Assembly: GCF_949628215.1 (NCBI RefSeq)
Contig: NC_134276.1
Location: 127,658,125-127,722,124, forward strand
DNA: 64,000 nucleotides
From: Phalacrocorax aristotelis
Taxonomy: Eukaryota; Chordata; Aves; Suliformes; Phalacrocoracidae
Direction: 5' to 3'
Shown here: piece after piece, positions 50,480-62,400 of the stretch
Numbering within the stretch: the stretch's first letter is position 1
Layout: the number at the start of each line of letters is the position of its first letter
Position numbers and translations under genes: made by a program
The notes under the pieces: generated by a model
Databases searched by the model: none
What the model was told of the DNA's origin: nothing
The model's input: only the letters and a program-made list of their open reading frames with translations

Positions 50480-50815
50480 TGGATCAGTGATTTTCTCTCT
50501 CTCTCCCTTGCACTCTCCCTCTGTATCTCATCTCTGTCAATGTTCCTCATATTTATTTGCCTCTTTTCCATTCAGTGCCTTGGCTTTGCACAGGTTTTAC
50601 CTCTGTCCCTGCCTTTCCATTTTTTCTTTCCATTTGGTTCCTTTGCTCTTCCCTCTCCTCTACTCTCATTCCTTTCCTATTCTGCCTTGAGCTCTGTCTT
50701 CTCCCTCCCCTGGCCTTCCACCTTACCAGACCAGTTCCTTGCAGTGCCCCTTCTATCCAGCCTGAGTTTCAATCCCACACCTCCCCTTCCCTGCCCACCC
50801 CTGCAGGGGCAAAGC
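50480..50815 (+). repeat. Pyrimidine-rich tract in intron 1
   Basis: Over about 330 bases the + strand is strongly C+T rich (CTCTCTCTCCCTTGCACTCT, TTTCCATTTTTTCTTTCCAT, CCCTTCCCTGCCCACCCCTG). This explains the long overlapping frames at 50300-50872 and neighbours, which consist of Leu/Ser/Phe/Pro and contain no domain. Confidence 0.7.
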
Positions 50816-51001
50816 CTTAGGCTGTGCTGGGGAGAGGACGTCACTGCTGTAATAGCAGAGCCCACGCTCTAAGCAGCTTCCCAAGCCACTGGGAATTAGT
50901 CCATGCCTTGCTTTCCCTAACTGCTGGGGATGTTTGTTTGACTTTAATGAACTTGAAAATGCTTTCTCAGAAGATAATTGGCCCCATTTCCAGTGACATA
51001 A

Positions 51002-51058
51002 ATTAAAATAATAATAATTATTATTATTTATTATTATTATTAATAGTAATAATAATAG
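51002..51058. repeat. Self-complementary (AAT)n/(ATT)n microsatellite
   Basis: AATAATAATAATT is followed by ATTATTATTTATTATTATTATT and then AATAGTAATAATAATAG, so the A-strand and T-strand versions of the same trinucleotide lie side by side. The tract can fold back on itself as a hairpin or cruciform. Confidence 0.85.
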
Positions 51059-51059
51059 A

Positions 51060-53478
51060 ACAAATACAGCCCTGAGCTTCCTGTCAAGCAGGGAGGGAGC
51101 TACATGATACTTAGCTCTCTCTCATCACTAGGTTGAGAGATTTCATGGCATTGGATGTCACTGCCAGAAGGAGGTACCAGAGGAGATTCAAGGTTAACAG
51201 GCAGGTTAAAAAGAAAGTTCAGAGGCTGTATGGCCTTGGGCTTGAGTCTTTCAGCGTTATTCTGCTCACTGCAAAAACCCTCAGCAAACCAGCTAGGAAC
51301 ACGAGTGGGTGCTGGTCTAGTGACAGGGCCTCAGTCTAACTGCCCATGGACTGATGGTCCCAGCTCAAAATTTGTCACAATTTCTAGGTGTAACCAGGAA
51401 AGGTCAAGGTAACCTCAGAGATCAGCAGTCAACATGCTTGTAGTATCGCTGCCTGCAGTTTACTCAGGTTGGGGGGAAGTAGAGACACTTCCCATCACCA
51501 GAGCTGGGTACAGTCCTGTGTTCCCATGGAAGGAATGGGATATGAGCTGCAGGACACAAGCTGCTGCTTCTTGTGGAAATGGCTCTAGAGACCTTGCATA
51601 ACCCTGGACTCTGGGGATGCTCAGCAGCTGCCTGCACCAGGTCTCAGGGAAGCAAGTCTGAACTGTAAATTAGCCTCTGGCCCTTGGCTGCAGCTAGGAC
51701 AGAAGCAAATGTGTCCAGCCTTCATGGGGACAGGCACTCTGAGACACCAGAGGTTAACAACAATTCCCTGAAAATTTTTCTGGAGTCCAAAACTAAGCAA
51801 ACAAGAAAAAAGAGAGAGACAAAAGGTGGAGAGGGAGAGAGGTTGATAATTCAGGATCTCATTACCTGCTCATGGTCAGCAGACCATGGGATTCAGTCTG
51901 AAGGTGTTACTTTAAAATAATTCACATAGCAGCAACCATCCTTGGCCTAACTGCCCTGAACAGGACCACACAAACCACATAGTTTAAGTCTAGATAGAAT
52001 TTCTCTTTAATCCAATGACATCCAAGCTTGTGTTTCAGCAGAAATTGCATATTCTTTGAATGGACTTTACTAATCAAAGCATAGTTCAAGGGAAATTTTT
52101 CACGTGGTCCTTTTGCTGAATTTCTTCAACATGGTCTATTTCAGGAGTGGATTTACCCTGTCAGCTGGGATATCTTCCTGCTTCATTTCCAGGCTTTGGT
52201 CCCTTGATCTGAACGCCTGCTGGCTGGCTCCTTCTGGAGCGACACAAGTATCTCCGTCTGAAAAGGAGACTAGACGCAACTGACAGCACAGTACATGCCA
52301 GGATCTTACCTGAAGCAAGAGCATAGATGTTGATTGTACCAAACACTCCAGGCCTTCAAGAGAGTCTACCCAGACCTTGTGCCCCCAAATGCCCTCACAC
52401 ACTTAGGCCGTACCCCAGGATATACACATGCCCTTAACATTAACTATAAAAGCACTGCTTTGGCAAACCGCAACCCAGTCCTGTCTCTGAGACTTTGGGT
52501 GCTTTGAACTGAAAGATGAGTGAATGCATCCTGTACCCTGCAACCACTGAAGTGCTCCACAGAGCCCAGATCAGACCCAAGGCACGTACTTTTCCCCAGT
52601 GACATCCGTGAGCCGTGCTGCTCCAGAGAGTATGAGTCCTGGACATCAGCCACTTTGTATCAGCTTCAGGGGCAAGGCTCTCCTCTCTTTTACCCAGCCC
52701 GCAAAGGCATCTTAGGCAGTATTGAGTGCCTTTCATCATTTAACCACTGGAGCTATAGGAGCTTCAGGGTGGTAGATAACATCATGGTTGACCACCAGCT
52801 TAACAGAAACAGGGTGTCTAACAGAAGGGAGGGTCACAAAACAGGTGAAGAGAGTATAATGGATTTATTGAGAAGGCAAACTGAAAATATCCAAGTAGGT
52901 CTAGCTTAGATTGTTCTCTACCTCTCTTTTCAGTCACTGTACACAAGTGAATAACATCTATCCATCTGCCAGACCATCACTAGCTTATTCCATTCCAGGC
53001 ACCAAAAAATAGAGGAGAAATTTCCTACATGTGAGAGGATCTTGTAGAGGAAAGGATGGAAACTCCATTGTTAGAGAATTTGAAACTGGAGAGCTGAAAC
53101 CCTCCTAGTTACACCCTGGGGAACCATCCTGCATAAGCCTTCAGAGAGATGAATTAACCTTTTCTCTCTCAAGGGTGTTTTACCCACCATCACCATAGTC
53201 ATCTTGGGAAAAAAAAAGGAACTATGTTTGTTTCCTTGACTTGCAGACACATTGTGCTGAGAGTTGCCTTCCTCTAGCCAGGTGTCTTCACACCATTTAA
53301 CTGGGTTAAAAAAAAGCCGTTGTCTGTGCTAAATTGCTTCCTCACTTCACAAGGCGTGAAAGCCTTTTCTCTCTCTCATGTGTCCATGCTTCACTCCTTC
53401 TGGGGAGACAGCTGGTCTTTTTTTTTAATGCATTTTGCTCCTTAAATGCCATCTCTGAGACAAATCAGGTCATGTAGT
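51060..53478. other. intron 1, nothing recognised
   Basis: No element or exon can be defended. The overlapping open frames at 52440-52909 on both strands lack protein-like features. Confidence 0.4.
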
Positions 53479-53480
53479 GC

Positions 53481-53563
53481 CAGGCCCACAAAAGCATTGA
53501 GGTGACTCAATCCTCTGAAATCAATGGGAGTCAGGTGCCTAAATTTCTTTGTGAGTCTGGGCC
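53481..53563. repeat. Ancient palindromic MITE-like element (copy 2)
   Basis: The left arm begins GGCCCACAAAAGCATTGAGG and the right arm ends AGGTGCCTAAATTTCTTTGTGAGTCTGGGCC, imperfect reverse complements, with AAATCAATGGGAGTCAGGTG between. This matches the common sauropsid form AATCAATGGGAGTTAGGTGCCTAAAT. It is of the same kind as 43908-43992. Confidence 0.6.
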
Positions 53564-53569
53564 CAAGTG

Positions 53570-56500
53570 ACCTTGAGTAACATCAGTAGGAACACACATT
53601 GTGCTCTAGTCAAGATTAGAGCATGGGCTGAGATGCACCTTAACCCCACAAGTACCACAGGCGATCAGTTGATTCAGCACTACTTCACCTCGCTAACTGA
53701 AGGGAAGATTTCCACACACACCTTAGCACAAGTGTAATGAGAAAGGAGTGACTTGGGGTCCCTATATCTTTTTGGATGGAGAACACAGATTGGATTTTTT
53801 CCTTAATAATGAGGTATCATATTTCCCTTGGATTGTGAAGTGGGTTGTTGATAACTGTCACTGGTCCTATGCATGCCTAGGCTCTGGCCAGTATTGATGC
53901 CTTCTCTGTGTGAGTCCTAAATCTGGACATGTGGCACATGGGTTTCAGAATACCAAGAGATTGCAACATGAATTGAAGGGCTCTGGGATTTGGTGTCATG
54001 TTAAAGAGGATCTCCTAAGGACAGAAAGGAGCGGGATACCAGGGTAATGACTGAGTGTGTAGCAGCCTGATCCTAGGATGAACATTAAGGAGGCTGGTAC
54101 ATGCTATATATTGGTATGCAGAGGAAAGGGAGAGCTATAGAGAGGGACAGAGGAGACTGTATAATATTGAAAGACCTTTTAATGGAGCAGTAAGTTCTTT
54201 CCTGATCTCTCCATCCCAGCATCCAAAATACAAAATAATGTGATTATTTTTCCAAGGCCAGACAATGAGATACACTGCAAGAGACAGGTGGACAAACAGC
54301 AAACATGGACCAAAGCACTCTGTCACCTCCTCTCTTGCTCTCTGGAAAGCATTTAGTTTCTCCATTTCTCTTTTCCTGACATACCAGCATGTGGGACATT
54401 TAGAAGGGCCTGGAGGTTATAATAACACTTTCTTTGTTCTTTGCCATATTTTGACCCATCTGTAAGCTGTGAGTTTGGAGATGGAAGGTGGAAAGGTGGC
54501 CAGAGATTAGAAATCTTCTTGGGGTCACGGCTCAATGCGATTTGCACATTCCTGGTACCGAAGAACTAACCTCTGCCCTACCTGTGTCTTAAACATTGAT
54601 TTCTTATCTTCTACTCTCTCAGCTGTGTGACAGCAAGGAAAGTCTCACTTAGAGGAACAGTCTGCCTGGGAAGGGATGTCCTAGAAACCTGGAGGTGTGG
54701 CAGACAAGCAGATGGAGATGGTGAGAGGATCATCCCTCTAGGATTGGAAAGATGTTATAGGCTGTGTAGATACAGACATAAAAGCTTAAGACTGTGATTC
54801 ATAAAGGCAAAGCTTTGCACACTGGCTTCAGTGGGTATGTGGGGATGGTCTGAATAAAAAAATTGACATGTTTGACTATGTATGGCCTTTAATACATCTG
54901 TATAGCTATGTATCCTCCAGCCTCAGTGATTTCAAGTCCTTCTGCCATTGAAAGATCTATGATTTATTTCATACTAAATGAAACAGAGGATATTTGCTCT
55001 GTGTAAAATGGCGATACATTGCATGCACATTTACAATATCATGAATATGTCAATTTTAAGTACTGTGTAAATGAAGGGTGTGTGTGGTGGAATACTAATA
55101 TACGAAACCTATCCTTACCAGACCTGATTCCTGGCTGGGAGCTCTAGATTCTGTACAAACACTAGTGATAATAGTCACTTTATTCCAGCCACAATACTAC
55201 AACCAAGATGTTATACACACATGGCAGATAGATAAGGCGGACAGATTTCTTGTTTTCCACTGAGATGTTTTTGAATACATCCTGGCAGGGCTGACTCACC
55301 CTTTTAGCTTTCCAAGAAAAATAAATTGCTTTCCAGGAGCTTCACTGTATACCGGTTATTTTCGAGCAACTTCCTTAACTAAGGTTTATTCTGCTGTGTG
55401 TGTAATCTGCAGTTGAAAAGCCTTTGTGTTTTTTTGTGTGAACAGAAGTTTCCCTCTGAACAATCTATTTCTCACCCAACCCGTTGTTATACAACAGGAC
55501 ACACATACTATATGGATACCGTGTCCTATCCCAGAAGTAGCTGCCAGCCAGTAGCCTGAAAATAAGTAATTTCAAATGCCTGGGATGCTTCAGTGGGGAA
55601 GGACTGAATAGAAATGGGATTCCTGAGGGCCACAGTTGGCACAGACAAACTATTAGTACATTTCTTTCATCCATGACCTTAAACTCCACCTCTGCCCCAG
55701 CCTCATGTTTCTTATCTTTTATATCTGAAATTGTGCTGAAAGCACTGTTGGAAATACATTGTGCAGCTGCAAAACTTGTGGTCTGGCAAGGACTCAAACT
55801 GATGGTTGTCCCAAATGGGATAAGAGGACAATGATGTCATTGGAATAGCAAAGGAGACTTTTAGCTTTGCAGTGCGGTACGTGCAGGTGAGAGGTTTCAG
55901 TCTGCCCTCCCTGGAGAGAAAAAGTGCTCTCCCATTCCCTGCCAGGTAAAGGGTTAGCTGGCTGGAAGTCACACCTTCCCATGAGTTCATCTGCCAGAGC
56001 AGCAGGAGAGTCAACCCTGCTGCTCACTGCGCCCTGGCCTCCTGCTAGCAGTGGGAGGAGATAAGCCTTCGTAGGGCTGCATAGCCCAGGCAACAGGGTA
56101 ACTCCTCTGGAGTTGGAGGTACGCATGCAGCAGGCCACACTTCATCACAGCTGTCCTGGTTGGCACAGGAGGTACGTGGGATGTGAGAGCAGCAAGGCCA
56201 GTGGCGAGAGAGATCTCCCTTCAGTCAATGGTTTTTGTCTTTGTCCAGGGATAACAATTTTTGCCACATTCACTAACGGTTTTGCAGGAATCAGGCATAT
56301 GGGACCGGACCTTTAGGGTCTTTTAGTTATGTCTAAATTGCCTTTCCAGTCTCCCAATCCTGTTGCTGTTTGGAATTGGCCATAGTCCTTAGGGAGAGAG
56401 AGTCAAAGCTAGGGCATTTAAGTGTTATACAATGCTATAAAGGAGTATTTAGTGTATCTTCACGTTGCTGTGGCTACAGTGTAATGCCGGCATACTGAAG

Positions 56501-58640
56501 CTCTCCTTAAACCAGCTAGTCCAGGTATTAGTATTTATGTTGCCACAGCAACACAGGACTTACTGGAAGCTGCAAAACTTGCCTAAGGAGCAGGATGGAT
56601 AAGCCTGTGCAGAGCTCTGCACTACCCTGGCTGGATCACAGCTGTTCTGTGAACATGCTAGTTCAAAGGTACTTCTGATTTGTTTCCACCCCCTTGTGCT
56701 GAAACAGGCTGAAAAGCTTACCCCAGATGCTGCATAACAGTGCAGAGTTAGCTATGCAGGCAAGAGACATACATGAATGGTTACAGCATGCTAACATCTG
56801 CATTGTCTTTACACATAACCATCACCTGTTCTGACAAGCTGAGACAAACATGAAAGCCCACTTTCGGTACCACAACACTTAATGCACTTGGGGAAGGTAG
56901 GTGTAACTGCTGAGCTGTGGCCCTGTGGTAGCTGCAACAACTGTTTTGTTCCTGGGCACAGTCAGGAGCACAAAAACACTTTGTGCTGAATTCTGTGTAT
57001 TAATATCAGTTGCTTATTAATTCACAGGCTTTTTCACTCACCCCCCTACATAAGCATCCTGGCACCTAGTCTCACTCCCAGACTTATTTCCTGCTGTATA
57101 CAGACCCATCCTCACCCCTGAGTGGCTCTGTGGAGCGGCTGTTTTCCTTGACGATTTTGGGGCTGCTTGTTCCTTGGCCACCATACCCACTCAAGCTCAC
57201 TGTACCCACTCAAGCTTACTTGAGGAATGATCACAGGTGGGCACCAGTGCTAGGGTGGGGGATCCTGTGCTCACTGGGTTACCAGGGGGAGACAGTGGGT
57301 ACCATCTCTGGCATGCCAGTGGCCAAGCATTTGGTTTGTTGGCACAGTTTCGCTCACACGTATGTGCCTGACCCTGTCTCACACTGTGGAAATTATCCCT
57401 TCCAGTCTGTTTCCCAGTGACCGCTGCCACTGTGGCCAGTCCTTTCTCCCCCATCTTCACAGGCATGGTGTTTCCAGTGTCATGTGTGCATGCTGCAGTG
57501 GCTTCTTCTCCCTTATTCCTGCTGCACTCTTTTTTGAATGTATTTACAGGCAGTCCCCTCTCTCTGCTCTGTTCTGGTCCTGGGCCTTTCCCCAGATGGC
57601 ACCTCTTAGTTGCAGTGGCCTAAGGAGTGGTTTTCTCTTCCCACAGAGGAATAAATGCTTGCTATCTTTCTCAGCCAGCTCATTTTCTTTCTTTTGTGAC
57701 CTGAGCCAGTGTTGGAAACCAGGTGCAGACAGCAAAGAGGCCAGTGGCTCTGCTTCTGAGTAGCTCTTTTGAATGCTTCCCAATGGGAATATTAATAGAA
57801 CAGTGTCCTTTCATCAACATGCAGCTAGGCTGTTATTGCCCAAGGGCTGCTAAATTATTGGGGTGAAGCATGGTATGTCCTGTAGATTCAGTGGGGGTTT
57901 ACAAACTGAGCGTTATCTGTCTGCAGCAGACCAGTGTGTGGCGCAGGCTCTGTTTTGGTCCCATTTAAGACTGTAATGCATGGCTTAGGTCTAAAACACA
58001 CGGTGAATGGTTGTTCTTTGTTGCAAGGCTGAGTTCCCCCCAAAAGTCAGAGAAATAATAATAAACTCCTGAAATTGGGAAGACTGGTATCTATCTGCCT
58101 ATTATTCCTTCACTGAAACCATGAGCGGGAGAAGAGGCAAAGTGCATGGAGCGCTTGCAGGCAGGGCATTTGTGAGGATTATATTCTGTTAATATCTGTG
58201 TATGCCTGACAGCATGCATCTGCGGCGGGTCAGGCAACAATACTATTCTCTGTTGGCAATCCTGAGTCAAAAAGCTATAAAGGACAAAACACTTGGTGTC
58301 ATTAGAGTCAAACACCTGTGAAACAAGGTGTCATTAAAAAGAAACAAAGACTTAAAGGCAAAGGTGGATTTGGAAAGATTGTGAAAATCCCCCTCGGGAG
58401 ATTGTTTTGAAAATGAGTAGGGGAAAAAATTGGTATATTTCAAAATAGATGGAAAAATAAATCATGGGAATAGAGACAACCCAGATGGTGCAAACCTTTC
58501 CACACAGCGAAGGTGCTCTCAGCGTTGCTGACAGAGATGATGAGGTGCTTTAAATTCCTTTTACAAACCCCCTGTGTCTGTCCAGCTTAGGATGAAATTA
58601 AACCACCTGCCTTCAAACCCATACCAAATGGAAAGGCTAC
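53570..58640. other. 3' part of intron 1, no gene recognised
   Basis: About 5 kb of intron. At 57184-57220 a 19-base unit (TACCCACTCAAGCTCACTG) is tandemly duplicated with minor change. A spaced 10-bp inverted repeat lies at 56464-56473 and 56543-56552. No transposon can be named, and ORFs up to 133 codons are random in composition. Confidence 0.4.
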
Positions 58641-58738
58641 TTTGAAATTTGTCACTGGTTAGCAGGATGGGAAGGTGGGACATTCCAAATGAAGCCAGAG
58701 CCTGGGCTGCACCTGGAGAAATCTTAACTTATCTCCCT

Positions 58739-58777
58739 GTTTTTTCCTCTGCCCTCTTCCCTTGTTCTTCTTCAAAG
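58739..58777 (+). promoter_or_regulatory. GAP43: Splice acceptor of GAP43 exon 2
   Basis: A pyrimidine-dominated tract of about 35 bases runs up to TTCAAAG, with the AG at 58776-58777. The next base starts codon Val11. Position -3 is A rather than the preferred C/T, a mild weakness offset by the long tract. No stop separates the tract from the exon. Confidence 0.85.
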
Positions 58778-59405
58778 GTTGAAAAAAATGAGGACGGGGA
58801 CCAAAAGATTGAGCAAGATGGCATCAAACCAGAAGATAAAGCTCATAAGGCAGCTACCAAAATCCAGGCCAGCTTCCGTGGACACATAACAAGGAAAAAG
58901 CTCAAGGGGGAGAAGAAGGGAGATGCCCCGGCATCTGAGACTGATGCCGCTGACAAGAAGGAGGAAGGCCCTGCTGGCGGAGCGGCCGAGAACAAAGAGA
59001 GTGAGGCTCCCACTGCCACAGAAGCGGCCACCGCTGACAGTGCTCAGCTGGAGGAGGGCAGCAAAGACAGCAGCGTGCCAGCAGAGGAGAAAAAAGGAGA
59101 TGGAGCCACCGACACGGGCTCAGATCAGCCAGCCCCACAGGCTGCCACTCCTGCTGCCTCCTCGGAGGAGAAGCCCGCTGCTGCTGCCGCTGCCGAAACG
59201 GAAAGTGCCACTAAAGCTTCCACTGATAACTCGCCGTCCTTGAAGGCTGACGAAGCCCAAGACAAAGAGGAGCCTAAACAAGCCGACGTGCCTGCTGCTG
59301 ACACCACTGCCACCACCACCCCTGCCGCAGAGGATGCTACTGCCAAGGCAACAGCGCAACCCCAAATGGAGACAGTGGAGAGCAGCCAAACCGAAGAGAA
59401 GACAG
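58778..59405 (+). CDS. GAP43: GAP43 (neuromodulin) coding exon 2: IQ motif, PKC site and acidic tail
   Basis: The 628-base exon encodes residues 11-219 plus the first base of codon 220. It opens with [20 protein letters not shown] and reaches the IQ motif [20 protein letters not shown] at residues 35-54, where apo-calmodulin binds. Ser42 (AGC at 58871-58873) is the protein kinase C site, Ser41 in mammals; one inserted residue in the preceding Glu/Asp stretch explains the shift. PKC phosphorylation releases calmodulin. The rest is a disordered Ala/Glu/Lys/Thr-rich tail including the conserved [15 protein letters not shown] and [11 protein letters not shown] blocks. The exon ends ACA-G|GTGAGT, a near-perfect donor (GT at 59406-59407), in phase 1. 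The last exon should add about 27 residues for a total near 246, the usual avian length. Reading through the donor gives an artificial stop at 59411. Confidence 0.97.
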
Positions 59406-62400
59406 GTGAGTGAATGCCTTGCTAGGGAATGGGCCTCTCCAGAAATGCATAACTCCCTTGGTCTTTTGGGGACACATGTGAGGTTGGCCAGCAAGAACTG
59501 GTGCAGATGTTAGACTATGGGTTAACAAGGGAATCCTCTTGCTGGGTTTCAGGGGTGGGGGGAGTTGCATGTTCTTGCTTAACGCCCTCTTCACTGCTTC
59601 CTGGCAGCTTTTGGAAATACTGCACCACCTCTTGAGGCTCCTGTTCCTCTAGGTGGAGATGCCATCCAGCCCTTTTTTCCATGGTGGTGGGAGAGTGTCA
59701 GCCAGCTGGCAGGCTTGGAGGAGCCTGGGAGAGCTCCCCAAGCTCTGCATATGCTAAAGAGGGTGATGAACCTTCCCAGTCACACTAGCACAGGCAGCCC
59801 CATTGGGGCAACAAAACAGCCCAAGCTGACACCAGCTCACTGGAGACTGACAATATGAGCTACAAACCTCAAAAGACAAAAGCGTTCTCATACTGCAGGA
59901 AGCCATTTAGCCTTGCTGGTCAAGAAGGAGCCAAAAGGGTCCTTTTGCCATCTGGCTGTGAACGGATGAGGTTCCTGGTACAATCATATCCTAGTCAGGA
60001 ACATCCTGTTATCAGCATTCCTTATAGTTTCATCCACACCAACACTTCTAGCCCTTGTACTCGGAGTAGCCCATGACAGCTGTACTTGCCTGAAGCTTTT
60101 AGACATGTCAGCTGGGTCAGACCCACATGGTAACAGGATTAGATGGGCAAAGGGAAGATTAAAGGCCCTGACAGCACGGTGAGTGAGGACAGAACAGAGG
60201 GCTGAATGCAAACGGTTGCTCTAGGAGGTGTTTTAAATTCTTTGCTCTTGACCAAGTGCAACTCTGCTTAACTAGTTCCCCTGGAAAGAGGTGAAAAGTT
60301 TTGAGAGGAAAAAGTGAGTATTTTTGACAGAGGCATAGTGTTTACCAACCATAAAGAAGAGCTTGTTTTGAATTGTGATACTGAGCTGGGTGGGAAATGC
60401 ATCAAAGACCTAAGGATATTTTTGCTCTTGCTCTTTACCTTCCTTACATTACCAAAGAAAGAGAACATAAACAAAAAAAAGAGGTAACATCAGAGGTAGG
60501 CTCCACATGAAACTCAGTCAAGAGGCAGTGCCAAGCACAACTGGCCTCCACATTCATGAGACATTCAGTTAAACAGGACATTCTGCATTCATTATCTTGT
60601 TGGGGCAAAAATGTGGCATATCATCTTGATATTCATAAATGGCCTGATATAAATGTTACAGAGCCTCAGCATCCAGTCTTGCACTTACTGATATTTCTCC
60701 TTTATTTCGTTTTGTTGACTACATCTCTTCCACAAATTAAAATTCCTTGTCTCTAATTAAACTTCCGCGCTTCATAGCTAACTCAGGGCTTCAGGTGACT
60801 CTGTTGTGCTAAACAAAGCAGACAGATAGGGAAGAACAGATATCCAAATGGACAGATAAGTACTGGGAGAGGAGCTCATGCAGAACATTTATGATTTAAG
60901 GCCACAAAGGAAGTGGCCTTCAAAAGCATGAGTCTAAACTGACTGTACACAACAACAAAGGACTGCTGGTTTTACCTCCTTTCTTTTAAATATTTCTAGA
61001 GATAAGCCTTGAAATTGCATCATCCAAGTTGACTTTTTGTTGTCCGGGTCTCCAGCCCTTTGTTCTTACTTTGTGTGATGAGTTGAGAGGCAAAAGAAAT
61101 GCCATGTGACTTGTGAAATCTAATTTGGTATGTTGTGTGCTGTACTTGTGTTGTTTTTATACTTGGGCAAAGGTATAAACATTAATGGAAAAAATAGGCT
61201 AGAGGGAATCAGTGTTTCAGGGTCCTGTGTACACAGGATAATGAGTACTCATTAACTCTTATTTAAGACTTGGGATGCCTTATTCCTAAACAGGAATAGT
61301 GATTCTGCTTTGAATTAACATTCTATTTTTATTCAGATTAATCTGCTTTAATGGATACACATAGGAAATTCATAGTAGCAGGCTATTTTATTTGCTTAAT
61401 TTTACCTATTTTGACTCACCAGTCATCAAAGAATGGTTTATTTCTATGCAGTATTCTAAATTATTTGCAGATGTCTTCCCTGTGCTCTTGTTGGCTTTAA
61501 CATCATTTGTAGCAGCCAACCCTTTATGGCAACATCATTTGAAGTGGCCGTTTAAATGCATGTTTTAATACACATTTGCACATGATGCTGTTACTTATGT
61601 AAATATCTAGCCAACAGAGTAAGTTGGAAAATCTACAATCGAATATATATTTAAAAACGAGTTTTCAGTGATTGTTTGAGTTTTCAAGATCAGTACGTGC
61701 ATCTATTTATACTTCTTGAATATGCATGCAGTAATACCCAAGCTTACTAATATTTGCAGAAAGCAAACATGGAAGGTGTGTGGCCACAGTCAAACTGATA
61801 GTCTCTTTAAAATGTTAATGACTATAGATTTTTTTCTAAATTCCTATTCCAGTATGATATTAGCCTTCCAGTCACAAACTCAAACAGCTGGGTAAGCGCC
61901 CCCAGAGCCATCCAAGAGAGAAATGCAAAAAAGATTAAATAGGCCTTCTTGTTCAGCTCTGTCAGGATGCTGGGTTGTGTTCTGCAATACACTCTGTAGC
62001 ACAATGTCCAGAACAGTAAGAAGCTGCTTTCTCCTTAAAGAATATTCCAGGAAAGAACACCATCACAGTATAAAAGTTCCCACAGACAGCAAATATTTCA
62101 AAACAGAAAGCCTATGCTTTCTTTTTCCTATCTTCATCCTGTTACTCCCTCTCATCTCTTTAAACCTCTCTGATTCTCCTGGTACTTATGCTTTCCGTAG
62201 ACTTAAAGACATTTGCCATGTCTCGACCTTTCTCCCAGTCATCCCCCGGCAAATGCAGCACTGGTGGTTGCTGGCACGGCTGCAGTGGTTGTTCACGAAA
62301 GAGGGAGAGCTACCACACATCTGCCACTCCAGTATTCCTCCAGCCTGGGGAGAGATCGTCTTTCACCTTCATCAGTCCCCTTCTCCCAGAAGTCATCCCC

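Larger units (their letters stand above)
26240..58777 (+). other. GAP43: GAP43 intron 1 (32.5 kb)
   Basis: The span runs from the GT donor at 26240 to the AG acceptor at 58776-58777. The acceptor is preceded by a long pyrimidine tract (about 58739-58773). A very long first intron separating the ten-residue anchor exon from the large second exon is the known GAP43 layout in mammals. It contains the LTR, CR1, SINE/MITE fragments and simple repeats listed separately. I see no other protein-coding gene in it that I can defend. Confidence 0.9.

Noticed and set aside
50300..50872. 190-codon ORF, apparently multi-pass membrane protein
   Set aside because: The hydrophobic composition comes from a C+T-rich tract encoding Leu/Ser/Phe/Pro. 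Overlapping frames look the same and no domain is present.
58649..58777. Upstream Met and 43 codons as the true N-terminus of the exon-2 protein
   Set aside because: The known GAP43 anchor exon is present at 26210-26239, and a good acceptor AG with a pyrimidine tract lies at 58777, so these codons are intronic in the main transcript.
59406..59413. Stop codon at 59411 as the end of GAP43
   Set aside because: It lies just past a near-consensus donor (G|GTGAGT). The family has about 27 more residues, so the stop is a read-through artefact.
58843..59494. Several ORFs on the - strand and in another + frame over exon 2
   Set aside because: They are shadows of the GC-rich, Ala/Glu-rich GAP43 coding frame.
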